Source: Typha latifolia (lineage: Eukaryota > Streptophyta > Magnoliopsida > Poales > Typhaceae). Taken from it: a DNA stretch of 64,000 bases. The stretch's first letter is position 1. Each line of letters opens with the position of its first letter. Below, piece by piece: positions 42,663 to 55,233 of this stretch. The stretch is from assembly GCA_019914945.1 (NCBI GenBank), contig CM034103.1, positions 16,706,785 through 16,770,784 on the forward strand, in the 5' to 3' direction. The notes under the pieces are model-generated. The model worked only from the letters and a program-made list of their open reading frames with translations, searched no databases and was not told where the DNA came from. The position numbers were made by a program, and so were the translations under genes.

Positions 42663-45600
42663 AATTTGTATGCCGATCATAACCCAACCTGAGCCCATTG
42701 GGCTTGATCGAATGGGCCCAACATGACCCAATTGTTTAAAGATTCCAATCCACTTCGTCAGACTCGCACTTCTTTGCCGATATTTTCAGGTACTCACCAT
42801 TTCTCCTCCTCCTCCTCCCTCCTCTGGTTTTTATTTCTTATTATTATTTTTTTCCTTTTTCATTGCTTTCTAACTCCAGTTTCTCAATTGTATGAAGGAT
42901 TGCCGCTTTCATTCTGTTCTTGCTTCCAATTGTGGATTAGTTTTGTTCTCCCATTGATCTTAAACTGACCATGAGTTGCAAAATTACATTAGACTGTCAT
43001 CTGCATCAATAAAAAGCAGCAATAACATCTTTATTATTCTTGTTTGTCTTCCCAACTGTTGCATCAAAGAGAGATAACTATCAGAAAAGTAAATTAGGGC
43101 ATCTAGGTGAAGTTATAAAGGTTTGCAAATAGTCGTAGTACTGCTTTTAATTATCTTATCGCAGCAGAACTTTATTAGTTCTTGATATGGTTGTTTCGTA
43201 CTTTCTCTAGTGCAAATGTATTCCGTATCAAATGCATCCTTTGCCATCCCAAGTTCCAGCTTGTTCCTTGTGGACTCTCAGTTGATATGTAGTTAGTAGT
43301 TGATTGACTGTGATGATATCGACCATCGATGCAGTATATGGTGCTTTTCATATCGTGCAGGTAAACTGATTGTTTCATTGATTTTCTTCTAACATGAGGA
43401 TTGCGTACTGCATTTTCTAAGTATTACTCTTGTTACAGAAAGTTTGCTGTCATCCCATGTTTCAATATTCCTATCTAGTTAGAATCTTATAGAACGACTC
43501 ATATTGTCTTGGATCTTTTCGACTAAATAAAGTTGAATAATTATGTGCATGCTTACAAGCCGCTATGAAAAGTATTTGGAGTTTCTATACTCATTAAAGA
43601 AACCTTTACAAGTTTAATAAGATGAAATTTGGAGAATGGACCATAATCCAACATTTGCAAATGGTATCTTTCTTAATCATCTTGCTCGTGTAATCCGCTT
43701 GTTGTCATAAGCACTTAGCAACAGATGGTTGCATGCCTGTATCCCAGCATCATTGAAAAACTCAGAATGCCTATCAAGTCCTCGTCCAGAGTATGTGACC
43801 ACACAAAGTATGCATGACACCGACAAAAGAATATACATGTATATGTACATAGATACTTACATAGTGCTTATAGCAGAAATAAAAATGTATGTATCAACAA
43901 CTTTCTTTAGATGCCTTTATATGAATATTATTAGTTTATTACAAAGTATAATGTTTGAGCATACAAGTTTATGTATATGTACATAAATACACTTGACTGA
44001 TGTTTACTCTGTGAATCTTGAAGCAAGTTGATGCTTATAGTCTTGTACTAAGTTGAATTAAATATATGAAATTATCGATAGGATTCATTTAGAAAAGATG
44101 TCAGTGTTTTTCATAATGATTTGAACACGGGGGTTTACAGAATAACAAGGAAAAAGATTAAACTAATTTCTTGTAGCAATTTAGTGATGAAAAATGATTC
44201 AATTTACATCTATAACCGCAGCAAAACCCATATCAATGTTGAACAGCTGTTCATTGCTATTCCGGTTCATGACCAACATGTGGCATGATTGCTGAGAAGC
44301 TACCATTGTCATCAAACCTCAGTGGAAGTCGATCAAATTGGCTAACACACTGGCTTTGGTTACTATCAATGTTGTAATGTATCACTGAGCTACTACATAA
44401 ATCATGGCCTTGATTTGAGGATGTTCTACAGTGGCACTTTGCTCTCTTTTTAAAATAATATAATCCAATGACACATGTTTTGTGTGCTTTGTGGAGAATA
44501 CTAAGGGAGCATTTTTATGTATATCACTTTAGTCCTCATTCTGATCATCCATATCAGTTTTGTTACGATGAAATATTTCATTATCAACTTTTGCAAGACG
44601 AAGAGAAGTTCACTGTTTCTAGTGCCATGTTGTATTCAATCCTGCTCACAGTCTTGATAGCTGGTCAATACAATCTGTACAACACGAGCTTTTTAGAGCA
44701 TTGATATTTGTCAATTGTGGATTAATTTTTCATACACAATCGCACTGATCCTTGTATTTTTGCCATTTTGTTCATTGTGTTGTTCACCCTTTGTTACTGC
44801 TATATGCGTTCATTTGCATTTAGGAACTCTATCTGTCATATAGTTCTTGTATCGATGCTTACTGCTTTAAAGAGGATGAATACTTGGTTATAAATTCTGG
44901 TATATTCATACTTTTCTAAGGCATGATAACTAGGAAACATATAGTACTATTGATGCTTGTCCTTTCTCCTTGTTCATATTACGGATGGTCCCCACTAGTT
45001 TATTCAAGATGGGAATGTAAGTATATGTTGTACGAGCTTCTATAAGCGTGTCTTTTACAATGTGTGGGATGTACATCAATCCAAAAGCTCATTCAAATTT
45101 TGGTAGCTCTAGCTTAATGTTAAACCCTTTAACTATATATGTACCTTCTTGCAGATAGGAAGGTGATATATAAGATAAGGTACTTCTTTTGGTCTTTTAT
45201 GTGAACTTGTTGCAAATGAAAATAAAAGTCTGGCAGGCCTCATTGCTCTTCATTCCTGGGTTATAGACCATTGCCATCATATGTCACTTGATATCAAGTA
45301 AGTGAACCGGAAACATAAGATAACTAAAGCTGAACTTCAAAGTGTTGTTCCTCATAGCATCTTTACAATATTTATAGTTATTACACTGATTGCTTGTCCG
45401 TGAGTTCCATCTGTAACAGGTAGGTAGTAAGGAAGGTAGGAAGACTAGAATCTGTTGAATTTATCAGAAGATGGGATCTTATTCAACAAAATAAGGAGAC
45501 ATATACTGTAAATTCCGTATGCTTACACTCACTTCTTGTCATCATTTGCCTTCACTTGTAGGCTTTCATCATTGTGTAAAGGAAGCATTTAATCACTGAC

Positions 45601-48000
45601 AATCTTAGATGAAAATTGCTGGGTGTTCAGAGAATCCTTGCTATATAAGAATCTTAGTCATCATTATTTTGAACCAAGCACCAGATCCAATGCTCTAGTT
45701 CTCCTTGCATGCCTTCTATGGGATATCTTGATCTGATGGACAAAAAATAATAGCTTTCCAGCAAGTTTGCCATGGCTCCTCAACTCTTCTAAGTGATTCT
45801 CCTCTGTTGATAAAGTAGGACGTTTCTCAAAGAGAAGTCTGCATGCTTGCCAATAGGTCATGGTTGATAGCTAATTTGGAACTATAAGGTAGATTGTATG
45901 CAGATATTGTTTACACTTAGTTACTGGAAAATACCATGAGAATGGAGTAACACAGATTGATCAATCTTCTGTGGACAAGCATACAAGCTCAACTTCTATA
46001 GTAAGACTAGCTACATTTTTGTCCTCATGCAGGTGTAAAATCTAGACTGGAAAGTAATTACTATGTACTGAACTGTTTCTGTTTGTTTGAAGTAATGAGG
46101 GATTGGTTGGTAAAAAAAAAAAAAACATACGTAGTTAGAAGAATAATAATACATACCGACTCTAAATTTGGGTCCTGATGGATGCGAATGATCTGTTTTG
46201 CCTGAATCTGCTCTGCTGCCACAGGGCATTAAAGAGAAGAGGACCCACCATTCACTGATTGGGTTGCATTCCAAATCTCAAGACTTGGTGCCAGTAATGT
46301 GGCCCCCATCATGTGATGTGATGCATTCCCCGGATGGACCACCAATCTCACTCACTGATGGATCTCTCCTCTGATTGCGTCAATCTGTTGCTGCAATTGC
46401 AATCCCAATTCCCTCTGCAAAACTATAATGAAAGGTGCAAGTTATTTATGGCGTTACTGTTTACTTCCTGCTTTCCTACCTTGAATACTTTTAATTGCCT
46501 CCATATTGCCTGCCAGTTCTGCGTATGATTCCTTCTTTTCTTTTTTTTTACCTGCTGAAGATTATAAGCACATATATATATATATATATATATATCTCTT
46601 TATTTTCCTTCCCTTTTTTACTTTTACTAGGAGTGACAGTTCTATCAGTATCTATTTGGTGGTAAACCTCCGCTCTGCACTTTCTTGTTTTGGAATTGAG
46701 AATATATTGGTGGGATGCCTATGCTTTTCATTCCTAGGACCAAGCCATTGTACTTATCACATCAATAGGTTGGAGGTTGGTGGATCAATTCAGACTATGG
46801 ATTAGAATGAGAGATAAAAGAGAGATGGACCCCTCTCTCTCTCCTCCCCTCCCTCTGTAGGAGCTGGTGTCGTTGAATGTGACAAAATGCTACAAAGTGG
46901 AAAAAATGCATGAACAAGTGGCTCAGCATTGATAGACCGGGGCTAGATGGCGAAAGCGATTGCCATGTGATGGCGATGGCGATGGTTGCTGGTGATCTGC
47001 CGAAAGCTCTGTGAGGTCTTGCGGTGTCCCCGTGGTGAAACAGAAATTTGGAAAATCGATGTCATTCCAATTGGATGTTAAGAGAAGAGTACTCCACAAA
47101 TGTGATATGTACGAATAAGTCATCCTAGGAACAATTGAAAATGGACTCTACAGTGTTATTCCCTCGAATTTTCCAAGGCTGAGAGGAAAACAAAGCAGAG
47201 ATTTACCACCAAAACAAATGGTATACATAGCTGTCACAACCAACCAAATATGCAGGGTATTGCCAAATTTTAAATGTAAGCAATTACTTCTGTCTCAATC
47301 TCTCTATCTCTATCTGGACTGTTATGAACATGTCGCAACATGGTGTCGTTTTTCCATCGAATGTTGATTGATTTAGCTAGACTTGTTCATGCCACTTACA
47401 GTCAGTGTTATTAAGTTTCTGGTTAAAAATATGCATACGGGTCTCCTAACTTTCAACTTTTCAGTATTGAGAGGCTTGCAAGTAGATCTTAAAATCAAGA
47501 CAATTGGCCATCCAATTATTAGAAACGGCCACGGTATATTTCATGATTACATGTCTTAAATTTTACTTGCTTTTCTTTTTTATAAAATGTTTATACTTAC
47601 TATAATGCTGATAGAATAAACATGGATAGTAGGTGTTTTAGTGTAAAAGTAATAATGATAATTGTTGGAACATGTCAGATTTTGTGTGTGTGTGTGTGTG
47701 TGTTTTTTAATAAAAAAGAAAAGAAAAGAAAAAGTATATAAGATTTAGTTCATCATTCTATTTCAGCTTAAATTCTTCTATAGAACATGATAATTTCACA
47801 TGAATTCATAACATTAGACTTGTATATATGCAATGCAGCATATAACAATTTCACATTCCTTGAGCTCTTTCTGTTTCTTTTTATTGTCATACATCTGGAA
47901 TACGATACTGCTAATAAGGAGCTCCTACTCCTTGGAATAATTAATTGTTAGGTCCCCACTTAACATCTATTATTATTGACATCTTGACCTCCAAGCTTTT
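42663..48000. other. 5.3-kb gene-free region upstream of NMT1
   Basis: No protein family is recognised on either strand. A short frame at 42723-42792 ends in CAG|GTACTC and is followed by pyrimidine-rich DNA, so a divergent, possibly noncoding transcript from the NMT promoter is conceivable. Later frames (44468-44704, 45664-45861, 46923-47123) resemble nothing known to me. Microsatellites: (AT)n near 46573-46596 and (GT)n at about 47683-47702. GATGGC-like repeats occur near 46965-46985. Confidence 0.5.
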
Positions 48001-48079
48001 ATTATGCGTATCACCCATTCACCAACTTTTTGGAATTTAAATTCCCTGAATGAATTGTATGCAGAGAAAGTAGTCGATC

Positions 48080-48600
48080 ACAAAGCTCCACTCTCACTCT
48101 CAGCAAAGGAAAAATATCCGATTGGTCCCGGATCAGGTCCTAGCCCCACGTGGAAGGATGTCTCTGCTGCCTCCCTTCTCCAATGGAATGTCGACACGTC
48201 GGCCACCGGGATACCCAAAGGACCCAAACCCACGAGACGACGAGGCACCCCCAAATAATGGAGCCAAAGCGTCGGACCCACTACCCGTTTCGACGATCCG
48301 GTTCGGGACCACGAGCCGATCCGACCCGGTTAAGAGATAACAGCTAAAACTTCTCCAACAGAAGTGTGAGAAAGCCACCTCTAGATTTAAACCCAATTCT
48401 GGACTGCCCAATGATTGAATTTTGACTGGGGCCCACGGCCTACACGGGCGCGGCCACTTGTGGTCCCCAAATCTGGTTGGTACTTGGCGTCCTCACACGG
48501 GAATACGGCTCTTACCCTTATCCACGGTGGGGCCACCGTCTCACCGGGAGGTAAGTGACCAGTCACAATGGCCTGCTCTGCCCTGCCCTGCCTTAATGAA
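48080..48600. other. GC-rich island upstream of the bHLH gene
   Basis: About 500 bases of markedly GC-rich sequence inside AT-rich DNA, with CCACGTGG at 48146, a second ACGT core (CGACACGTCGG) near 48193 and CCAAT/ATTGG words. Short frames are open on both strands, as expected from composition. No known protein is recognised. A distal regulatory block or an unannotated transcript start is the most economical reading. Confidence 0.4.
48146..48153. promoter_or_regulatory. Palindromic G-box CCACGTGG
   Basis: Perfect 8-base palindrome with ACGT core, in the GC-rich island about 2.7 kb upstream of the bHLH start codon. Confidence 0.5.
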
Positions 48601-49234
48601 ATTGAATGGAATTTCAAATTTAATTTAATTTTTTTTTAAAAAAAAGAAGAAGAATTGAATGTCAAGTAGGGTGTGAGTCATACTCGGTGCAACTTGGTGA
48701 GTTTTGGTTATGTTGGTGGTAAAGGTATTGGACTTTTTTATTTTTTTAGTTTGACAATGTTATACACTATATAGAGCATGCAAGATAAGATGATGAGGTA
48801 AGGCATAACAGTGTTCACACTAAATTTCTTTTCTTTTCTTGTTTTTTTTTTGACCTGTTTGTCTTCTCTAGGCTTTCAAGCAATTGGTTGAAGTAAAATG
48901 TCGACCTTTGGATGCTTGATATATGGAGCCATTCGACAAAGTGAGGTATGATACACCAACTTGGTTCCAAAGCTCTACAAGTAGCAAGAGATAAGATGGA
49001 GGAAAGGAAAAATTAAAAAGTAGTAGTAAGCAACAAACTGAATTTTTTTTACTTTCTAGCATAGAATTAGGGATGAGAAGGAACCAGTCTGCCTCCTTTC
49101 AAGCAGTTGGGTTTGCAACCATTACAGTGAGCTGTGATGGTGGTAAGCATGTGAAAGCCCCAGTTATCCATGTAGCCAGCCATAAGCATTTAAATTAAAG
49201 AAACAGGGAAATGCAAATATTCTGGAACAACTTG

Positions 49235-49262
49235 CTCTCTCTCTCTCTCTCTCTCTCTCTCT
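49235..49262. repeat. (CT)14 microsatellite
   Basis: Perfect CT run in the bHLH upstream region; a second, shorter CT run lies at about 49640-49659. Confidence 0.95.
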
Positions 49263-50400
49263 AGAATTTTAAAAGCTCCGGACCATTAGTATACCAATAT
49301 TTGTAGCTTATCACTGTAGACCGCTCCTTAATATCACAATCCCCAATCTTCAGAGTATTTTTTAGCAGATATATTCTTTGTTGGAATATATATACACCAA
49401 AGAGCACATATATTAATATGTCCATGTGCACAAAATCTCACATGCTCAGTTGTTCCATCGTATTTAACCATATGACACCAACTTTTGTTACTATTTAACA
49501 CAACAGTCCAAAGTCCAAACTAGCTTGTTTGGCCCACTGGCGCCTCCCCATCTTTTTCAGTAATTTTTTGTAGCTTTATTGTTATATTATTCTGAAGAAA
49601 ACCACTAAAGTTTCTATGCTATTCAACATAATCCAAACTCTCTCTCTCTCTCTCTCTCTACTGTTGGTGTGTATGAATGTGCATGCAAGCAGCATAAATG
49701 TGCATCAGTTCATTGCATTCAAGTATGCATAAGTGCATGCATGCAAAAAAAACTGTTTGAAGTCTCACATCATCTCATTATTACTGTATGAAGTTGTCGG
49801 TAGCAAGATTAGAACAAGCAAACTTAGATGGGGTTACAGAGATCTAGGACTGTCAAATACCAACTGTCCTCACATCTGGCAACACCACCATGGAGACAAA
49901 TTGTAGCTAGGGATTAAGCTATGATTAACAACATAATTATAGACAAGAGAGGGTGGTGCTCAAGCTCTCACCTATCTTTTCTGACTGCAGCCTAAGGAAA
50001 GTTGGCAGGGCGCATGGAATAAGCAGAAGAAACCAAAAGAGTTGCAGAGCCTTTTCCCACCTTATTTTATTGCAAATCCTCTTCAGAAGTCTCATATGCT
50101 GCCCATCTGCTCAAGTCTCCTCCCCTCCCCCACCAGTTGATTTAAAAAAGCCTTATCATTTAAATTCCAACACGGCTAGCCATTTTAAAAAGAGCCCATG
50201 TACAACTATCAGTAAGGACCATCTCTTCTTCCCTCCTCTTTATAAGCTCACTTTCTAGGAAGAACCCACTGATCAGAAAGCATCACTTCTACCTTCACAA
50301 ACCAAAGGTATTCTTATACCTCTCATGAACTCTTCTTTCTTTTCCTACATATTGTGACTTATCTATCTATAGGCAAGTGATTTGTTGTCATGAAATCTCA

Positions 50401-50562
50401 ATGGCTTGTCTCTTGTTACAGTGTTGCAAAGGAATTGTTGCCAAACACGCATTAGTGACGGCAGTTTTCCTACTCTTTGCGTTAAATTCCGTGGTGTGTA
50501 CTCTGAGGAATGATATCAATGCATTAGTGGCCATTATCAGTAACTCTGCTGGAGGGGGTTGA
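50401..50562 (+). other. Candidate upstream ORF (53 residues) before the bHLH gene
   Basis: ATG at 50401 opens a 53-codon frame with a Cys-rich start (MACLLLQCCKG), a hydrophobic segment (LVTAVFLLFALNSVVC) and a Gly-rich end. It lies where a first leader exon is expected, about 300 bases before the bHLH main frame and in a different exon. An 18-codon frame from ATG at 50390 overlaps it. It could be a regulatory uORF, a small membrane or secreted peptide, or chance. Confidence 0.25.
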
Positions 50563-50860
50563 GATACTTTGAAGAGGATACCTTTGATTGGGTGCTTTAG
50601 CTTCTCCTCAGCTGGTTGCAGAAGGTATGACCCTAACTTGTATTATATGTTCAGATACCACAACTTCTCTCTCAGGAAAATAGATGATTCAACATAAATT
50701 AATTTCCTAAAGGTTTTATTAATGATGAATATTTCTCTTTTTTTTTTTTGTCCAATACTATGATATCGATCAAAGCAAATGTTAAAAAGTTCACATAGTG
50801 AGTTTTCTACTTGTTTTCATTGTTCGAATTTGACTTGCAGGCATAAAAGAACAAGCTGCA

Positions 50861-52192
50861 ATGGATAGTCTGGGTTGGAATTATCCAACAGTCGTCCAAA
50901 CTGAAAGTTCTATGCCATTTCCACCATGTATATGGAGCGGCCAATACGACAATATCCTGGAATCCAACGAATATTACGGCGGCATAAGCGGGAAGGTTGA
51001 CGAAGCTTTCTCCACCAAAAGCTTCGAGGTCCAAGACATTCAGGCATGCAAGACAAGTCCAGATTTTGATACAGTTTGTCAGATGGAGGAAATGCTTGCT
51101 CCTGCTTTGGATTCAATAAGCAACATCCTGGATCTGGATTTCTTGCAGTACCAGGAAGCAATAAAGTTGGCAGCTGATTCAGTAGTTATGATGAGACCAG
51201 GAACAGGTACCACACTAGGGGATTCTCTTTCTTCTCAATTATGCTCTTCGCTTCCATGTATCAGCAGACCCATGGTCATGAACCCACATGGCATTCTACT
51301 TGATAATTCTAGCATATCAAAGGAGGTGCCGCAGATTGCCAAGGGCATGGCTGGCAACGAAGACGGCACCTCGACTATCTTTGAGAGCAGTGAAAACTTA
51401 TGTAAATTGATCAGTTACAGCGGTAATATCTCTTCGGGGGAATCCGACAACCATGGCTCTTTTGATCAATTAAATCAGTCGAATCGTGACGAGGTAGCCT
51501 CACAAAGCTCTTCAAACCCAGAACCTCCACAGCCTGAGTACTCAAGCACAAGGCTTAGTTCTAAGAGGAAGGTGGTGGTGGAGGAGGAGGAGGGGGAGGA
51601 GGAGGAGGGGCATGCATGCACAGGAGATAAGACCACCCAAGCATGCAGCAGTCTTGCTCAATCGAGTTCTTCGACAATGGATGGAGGATTCCAGATTGTT
51701 TTCGGTAGCACGTCGAAGCCGAAGAGGTTCAAAACAGCTGAAAAGGATTCGGGTTGTTGTTCGAGCATCGACTTCTGTCAAGAGAGCAACTATGAGCCCG
51801 ACATGGAGGCCATCGCACAGGTGAAGGAGATGATCTACAGGGCTGCAGCTCTGAGGCCAGTGAATCTTGGGAGGGAGGAGGCAGTGGAGAAGCCAAAGAG
51901 AAAGAATGTGAAGATATCAAGTGACCCACAGACTGTGGCTGCAAGGCATAGGAGGGAAAGGATAAGTGAGAGGTTGAGGGTTCTACAAAGGCTGGTCCCT
52001 GGAGGGAAAAACATGGACACTGCGTCCATGCTAGATGAGGCTGCCAACTATCTCAAGTTCCTCAAGTCACAGGTCAGGGCCTTGGAAACCCTAGGAAGCA
52101 GGCTTCACTCCATGAGCAGTACTGCCACACCTCCATTTCCAACATCTTTTAGCCAAACTTTTCCCATGCAGACCCTTCACCCAAAACCCTAA
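50861..52192 (+). CDS. BHLH87: bHLH transcription factor, bHLH87-like (subfamily VIIIb)
   Basis: One coding exon, 443 residues. The bHLH domain spans about 348-411: [20 protein letters not shown] (basic region), [15 protein letters not shown] (helix 1 and loop) and [20 protein letters not shown] (helix 2). This sequence is diagnostic of the VIIIb group that includes HECATE, INDEHISCENT and bHLH87. HECATE proteins are much shorter, so the long N-terminal region points to the bHLH87 branch. That region is Ser-rich, with a Glu run from GAG/GGA repeats (about residues 239-252) and a basic KPKRK just before the domain, a likely nuclear signal. Group members form heterodimers in reproductive development, auxin and gibberellin responses; the role here is not known. 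A 5' leader intron is likely. Confidence 0.9.
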   Translation: MDSLGWNYPTVVQTESSMPFPPCIWSGQYDNILESNEYYGGISGKVDEAFSTKSFEVQDIQACKTSPDFDTVCQMEEMLAPALDSISNILDLDFLQYQEAIKLAADSVVMMRPGTGTTLGDSLSSQLCSSLPCISRPMVMNPHGILLDNSSISKEVPQIAKGMAGNEDGTSTIFESSENLCKLISYSGNISSGESDNHGSFDQLNQSNRDEVASQSSSNPEPPQPEYSSTRLSSKRKVVVEEEEGEEEEGHACTGDKTTQACSSLAQSSSSTMDGGFQIVFGSTSKPKRFKTAEKDSGCCSSIDFCQESNYEPDMEAIAQVKEMIYRAAALRPVNLGREEAVEKPKRKNVKISSDPQTVAARHRRERISERLRVLQRLVPGGKNMDTASMLDEAANYLKFLKSQVRALETLGSRLHSMSSTATPPFPTSFSQTFPMQTLHPKP

Positions 52193-54118
52193 CACCAAAA
52201 GGGGAATTGGTATTACTAAGTCCCCTGAAAAACCCACAGGCCATATCATTCAGAGCATCATTAGGTTGGGTTTTTAGGGGCACCCACAGGGCATACTTTT
52301 AGATAACTCAAAACCCTAATTCCAAAGACTAGAATAGAGAGAGGAAAGAAAAAGGTTTAACCTTTTGATCAAATGGTAGTGTTCCTCCTTTTAAAAAAAA
52401 AAAAATCTTATCCACCTTTTCACAATGCAAAGAGTTCTTTTTCATGTTCATAAAGCAAAACCTTTCTTCCAACAGTACTATCATCATCTCCTTCATCATT
52501 AAGACTTTAAACCATAATCCGAACCCCTCCTCCTCTTCTTCTTCCTCTTCTTCTTCTTTTTATTTTCTACCTAGCTTTTATGTCCTTTGCCATGCAAGAA
52601 TCGTAAGTTCGTAACCTAAAAAAAAAAAAAAAAGAGACCACATCATAGGCTTCATGATGAGTCCCTTTAGGGTCATAGGGAGCATAACAAGGCCCTTTAA
52701 CCGAGAATGAGCAAGGGGGAATCATGTCACATATGATTAAGAGCCCGAGGCTTTGGAGTGGCTTTTGGAAGAGATCACACTACCTCAAAGCTCCTTTTCT
52801 TGTGCAGGCTCTCTTTTCCTTGGGTGGTGCAGCATCTTGTGCAGGGACCTCAAAAACCAAGGGTGCTTTCCTTTAGTTAAAGGGCACCACTTTGGGTTGC
52901 CCAATGCCAAAGACATTCCCTTTGGGCCTGACCCATGTGTGGCAGAGAGCAATGTCCCCTTAATTCGAGCCAAAGCGTGCCCTTGAGAAGACCACCAAGA
53001 GATGAAGTAAGCCACCACCACATACCACATGGAGGAGAGCAGGAAAGAGAGGCAGGCAAGGCAACTCTCTAGTACACTTTCATCTCAACCTCACTATGTA
53101 ACAAACTTTTTTTGTCATTAAGAAAGGTTAAAGAAATAGAATAGAATTTTTCGAGGATGTGGATAGATAGATGTAACAGACTTGCTTGTTTGATGATGAT
53201 GTAGTAGCAGTAGTAGTAGTAGTACTGGATTTGGGCAAGTGGCTAAGTGCCTCTATCTTCTTACCTCTTTCTTATATGTCATGTGTGATGCGCCTCCTTT
53301 TTTTTTTTTTTTAATATTTCTTTTTTCCTTTACTCTATATATATATATATATAAAGCTTATGCTCCTATGAACTCCAAGCTGGTTCCTTGGGCACAATCT
53401 TTACTCCAAGCTTGTTCAATTGCATGAGGCTCCTTTACCTGTACCCAAAATATACGCCATTGTATGTGTACTGAGAAATACAAAACAAAAGATGAAGTAC
53501 GATTAACAGAAAAAGAAAAAAAGAGGCAGTTTGTTTTGGTGGGCTTGTGTAAGGATTGGAGAGGTACAACTTGATATAGAAGCAGTTAGTAGGCTTGTGT
53601 AAGGATCGATCACTTCCAACTACCGTGCCAGTGATCGTTATGTGGGCCTAAATCCCCCCCCATGCTAGTTTTACTCTCTGTGTGAAGTCTCATTGGGCTT
53701 TTCTTTAGCCTTACTTTGAGCCCATCTTTTCATATCTTGATTGACACCATCACTCCTCCATGCATCATGCCAAAGTTTAGTTTCTTTTGCAGTTTTAATC
53801 TATCACATTATTGCTTTCTCCAGTCGATCGAACACGTTTCAGTGTGTTTTGGTTCAATCTTCGTTAGGCCAAGATTAGCAAGGAGGTTTTTGCCTGCCCT
53901 AAAAGAAAATATTTTGGTGAGCCTAACAAGATATTGAGTTATATCTGTCTCATTTGTTAAGATTATTCTTTCTAATCACACGTATCTAACGATATTAGCT
54001 TGAACCAAATTTATGACTGCTATGTTGCACAGTGGTGAAGCCGTAGGATCCAAATGTTAAGTTATTGACAGGGCTAGCCCTAGCCCACATGTGAGTTTTT
54101 GACCAAGCTAGTTTCTTC

Positions 54119-54179
<61 letters not shown>

Positions 54180-54640
54180 AAAACCAAAATATATCATTCT
54201 ATAGCTATAATTAAAATAATAAATTTATTTGAAAAAAATATTGATAAATTCAGTAAAGCTTGATATATATATATATAAACAACTAATAATAATAATAATA
54301 ATATTTCATTTTATAACTTTATAGATATAAGCGATAAACTTGTCCATGTTTTCATCTAAAAATAAAATACTAATTATAACACAACTATAGTGGAATAGAT
54401 TCACAAATTTAAAGAGTGATTTATTTCGGTTAAAATAATTTGAGACAAAGCTTGATGTTTAACCTATTACATAAAAAAAGAAAAGACCAATGTGTGGCTT
54501 AACCTAAGAAATTTCAAGGTGAGATTAAATGGATAAGAAAGATTATCCAATAGACCAGACAATTTTAATTAAGACAAGAAACCCTAATCCTAATGGCACT
54601 CTTTTGTGGTCTTCCATGGCCCACTCCTCCATGGCACTTT
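52193..54640 (+). other. bHLH 3' flank and ELF3 upstream region
   Basis: The first few hundred bases are the presumed bHLH 3' UTR. Bases 52640-53060 form a less AT-rich patch with two imperfect inverted repeats and one open frame (52753-52986) that matches nothing I know. After it come a GTA trinucleotide run near 53202-53222, short AT runs (53335-53352) and AT-rich promoter DNA with a long (AT)n tract. No gene is recognised. Confidence 0.5.
54124..54176. repeat. (AT)n microsatellite, about 26 units
   Basis: Uninterrupted AT run of 53 bases about 1.1 kb before the ELF3 start codon; probably highly length-variable. A shorter AT run follows near 54262-54276 and a TAA run near 54284-54302. Confidence 0.97.
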
Positions 54641-55233
54641 TTTGCTCTTTATTTCCTCAGCCGATGAGGATTCTCTGATGATAGCATCCTAAAGGCCAAA
54701 GCAAAGGCCAAAGACTTGCCTTTTTCCCCTTTCCCGAATCTCTCCATCTTCTCAAAATCCCAGAGGGGGCTTCGTGATATTTCCACCCTTGGTCCTTTAC
54801 CCTTCGATTCCCTGCACCCTCTCTCCTCTCTCCTCTCTCTCGTATCCAATTAGATCCTCGATTGCATAGAAAGATCAGACTTTGGGTTACTGGGTTTTGG
54901 TTGTTATCGGGATTTCGTGGTGCTTTCGGGCGAAAGCTTGGATTTTTCGAGGTGGGTATTGGCGTAAGAGCGTGAAACTTTGACTTTTTTTGTGGGGTTT
55001 TTTTTTATTTTTTATTTCTTCCATCACTGCTGTTATTTCTTTATAGTACTCGGAAAGGAGTAATTGGATTTGCCTGTAATTAGAATATATGAGTGGATAA
55101 GCTTTTGGTGAGATTATCGGATTTGGGAATTCGCTGTTGTGGTACGGGAATGAATGAGTTCTTAGTTGAGCTTATTCCACTTTTGGGATTTCCTAGTCCG
55201 GTTTTGTAGTAAGATTTGTGAGAGCTTAGCGAG
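54641..55233 (+). other. ELF3 proximal promoter and 5' leader
   Basis: Pyrimidine-rich DNA (54800-54845) suggests a transcription start near 54780-54850. Short upstream ATGs occur at 55089 and 55151. A leader intron cannot be excluded. Confidence 0.5.

Larger units (their letters stand above)
48601..50860 (+). other. bHLH gene upstream region and split 5' leader
   Basis: AT-rich promoter DNA up to about 50200. A leader intron probably ends at 50840 (TTGACTTGCAG), leaving a 20-base untranslated stub before the ATG. The first leader exon must lie upstream, possibly around 50230-50630, where a small upstream frame is found. No other gene is seen. Confidence 0.5.

Noticed and set aside
50861..52192. 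Calling the bHLH gene HECATE or INDEHISCENT
   Set aside because: The domain fits the wider group, but the long Ser-rich N-terminal region fits bHLH87-type proteins better.
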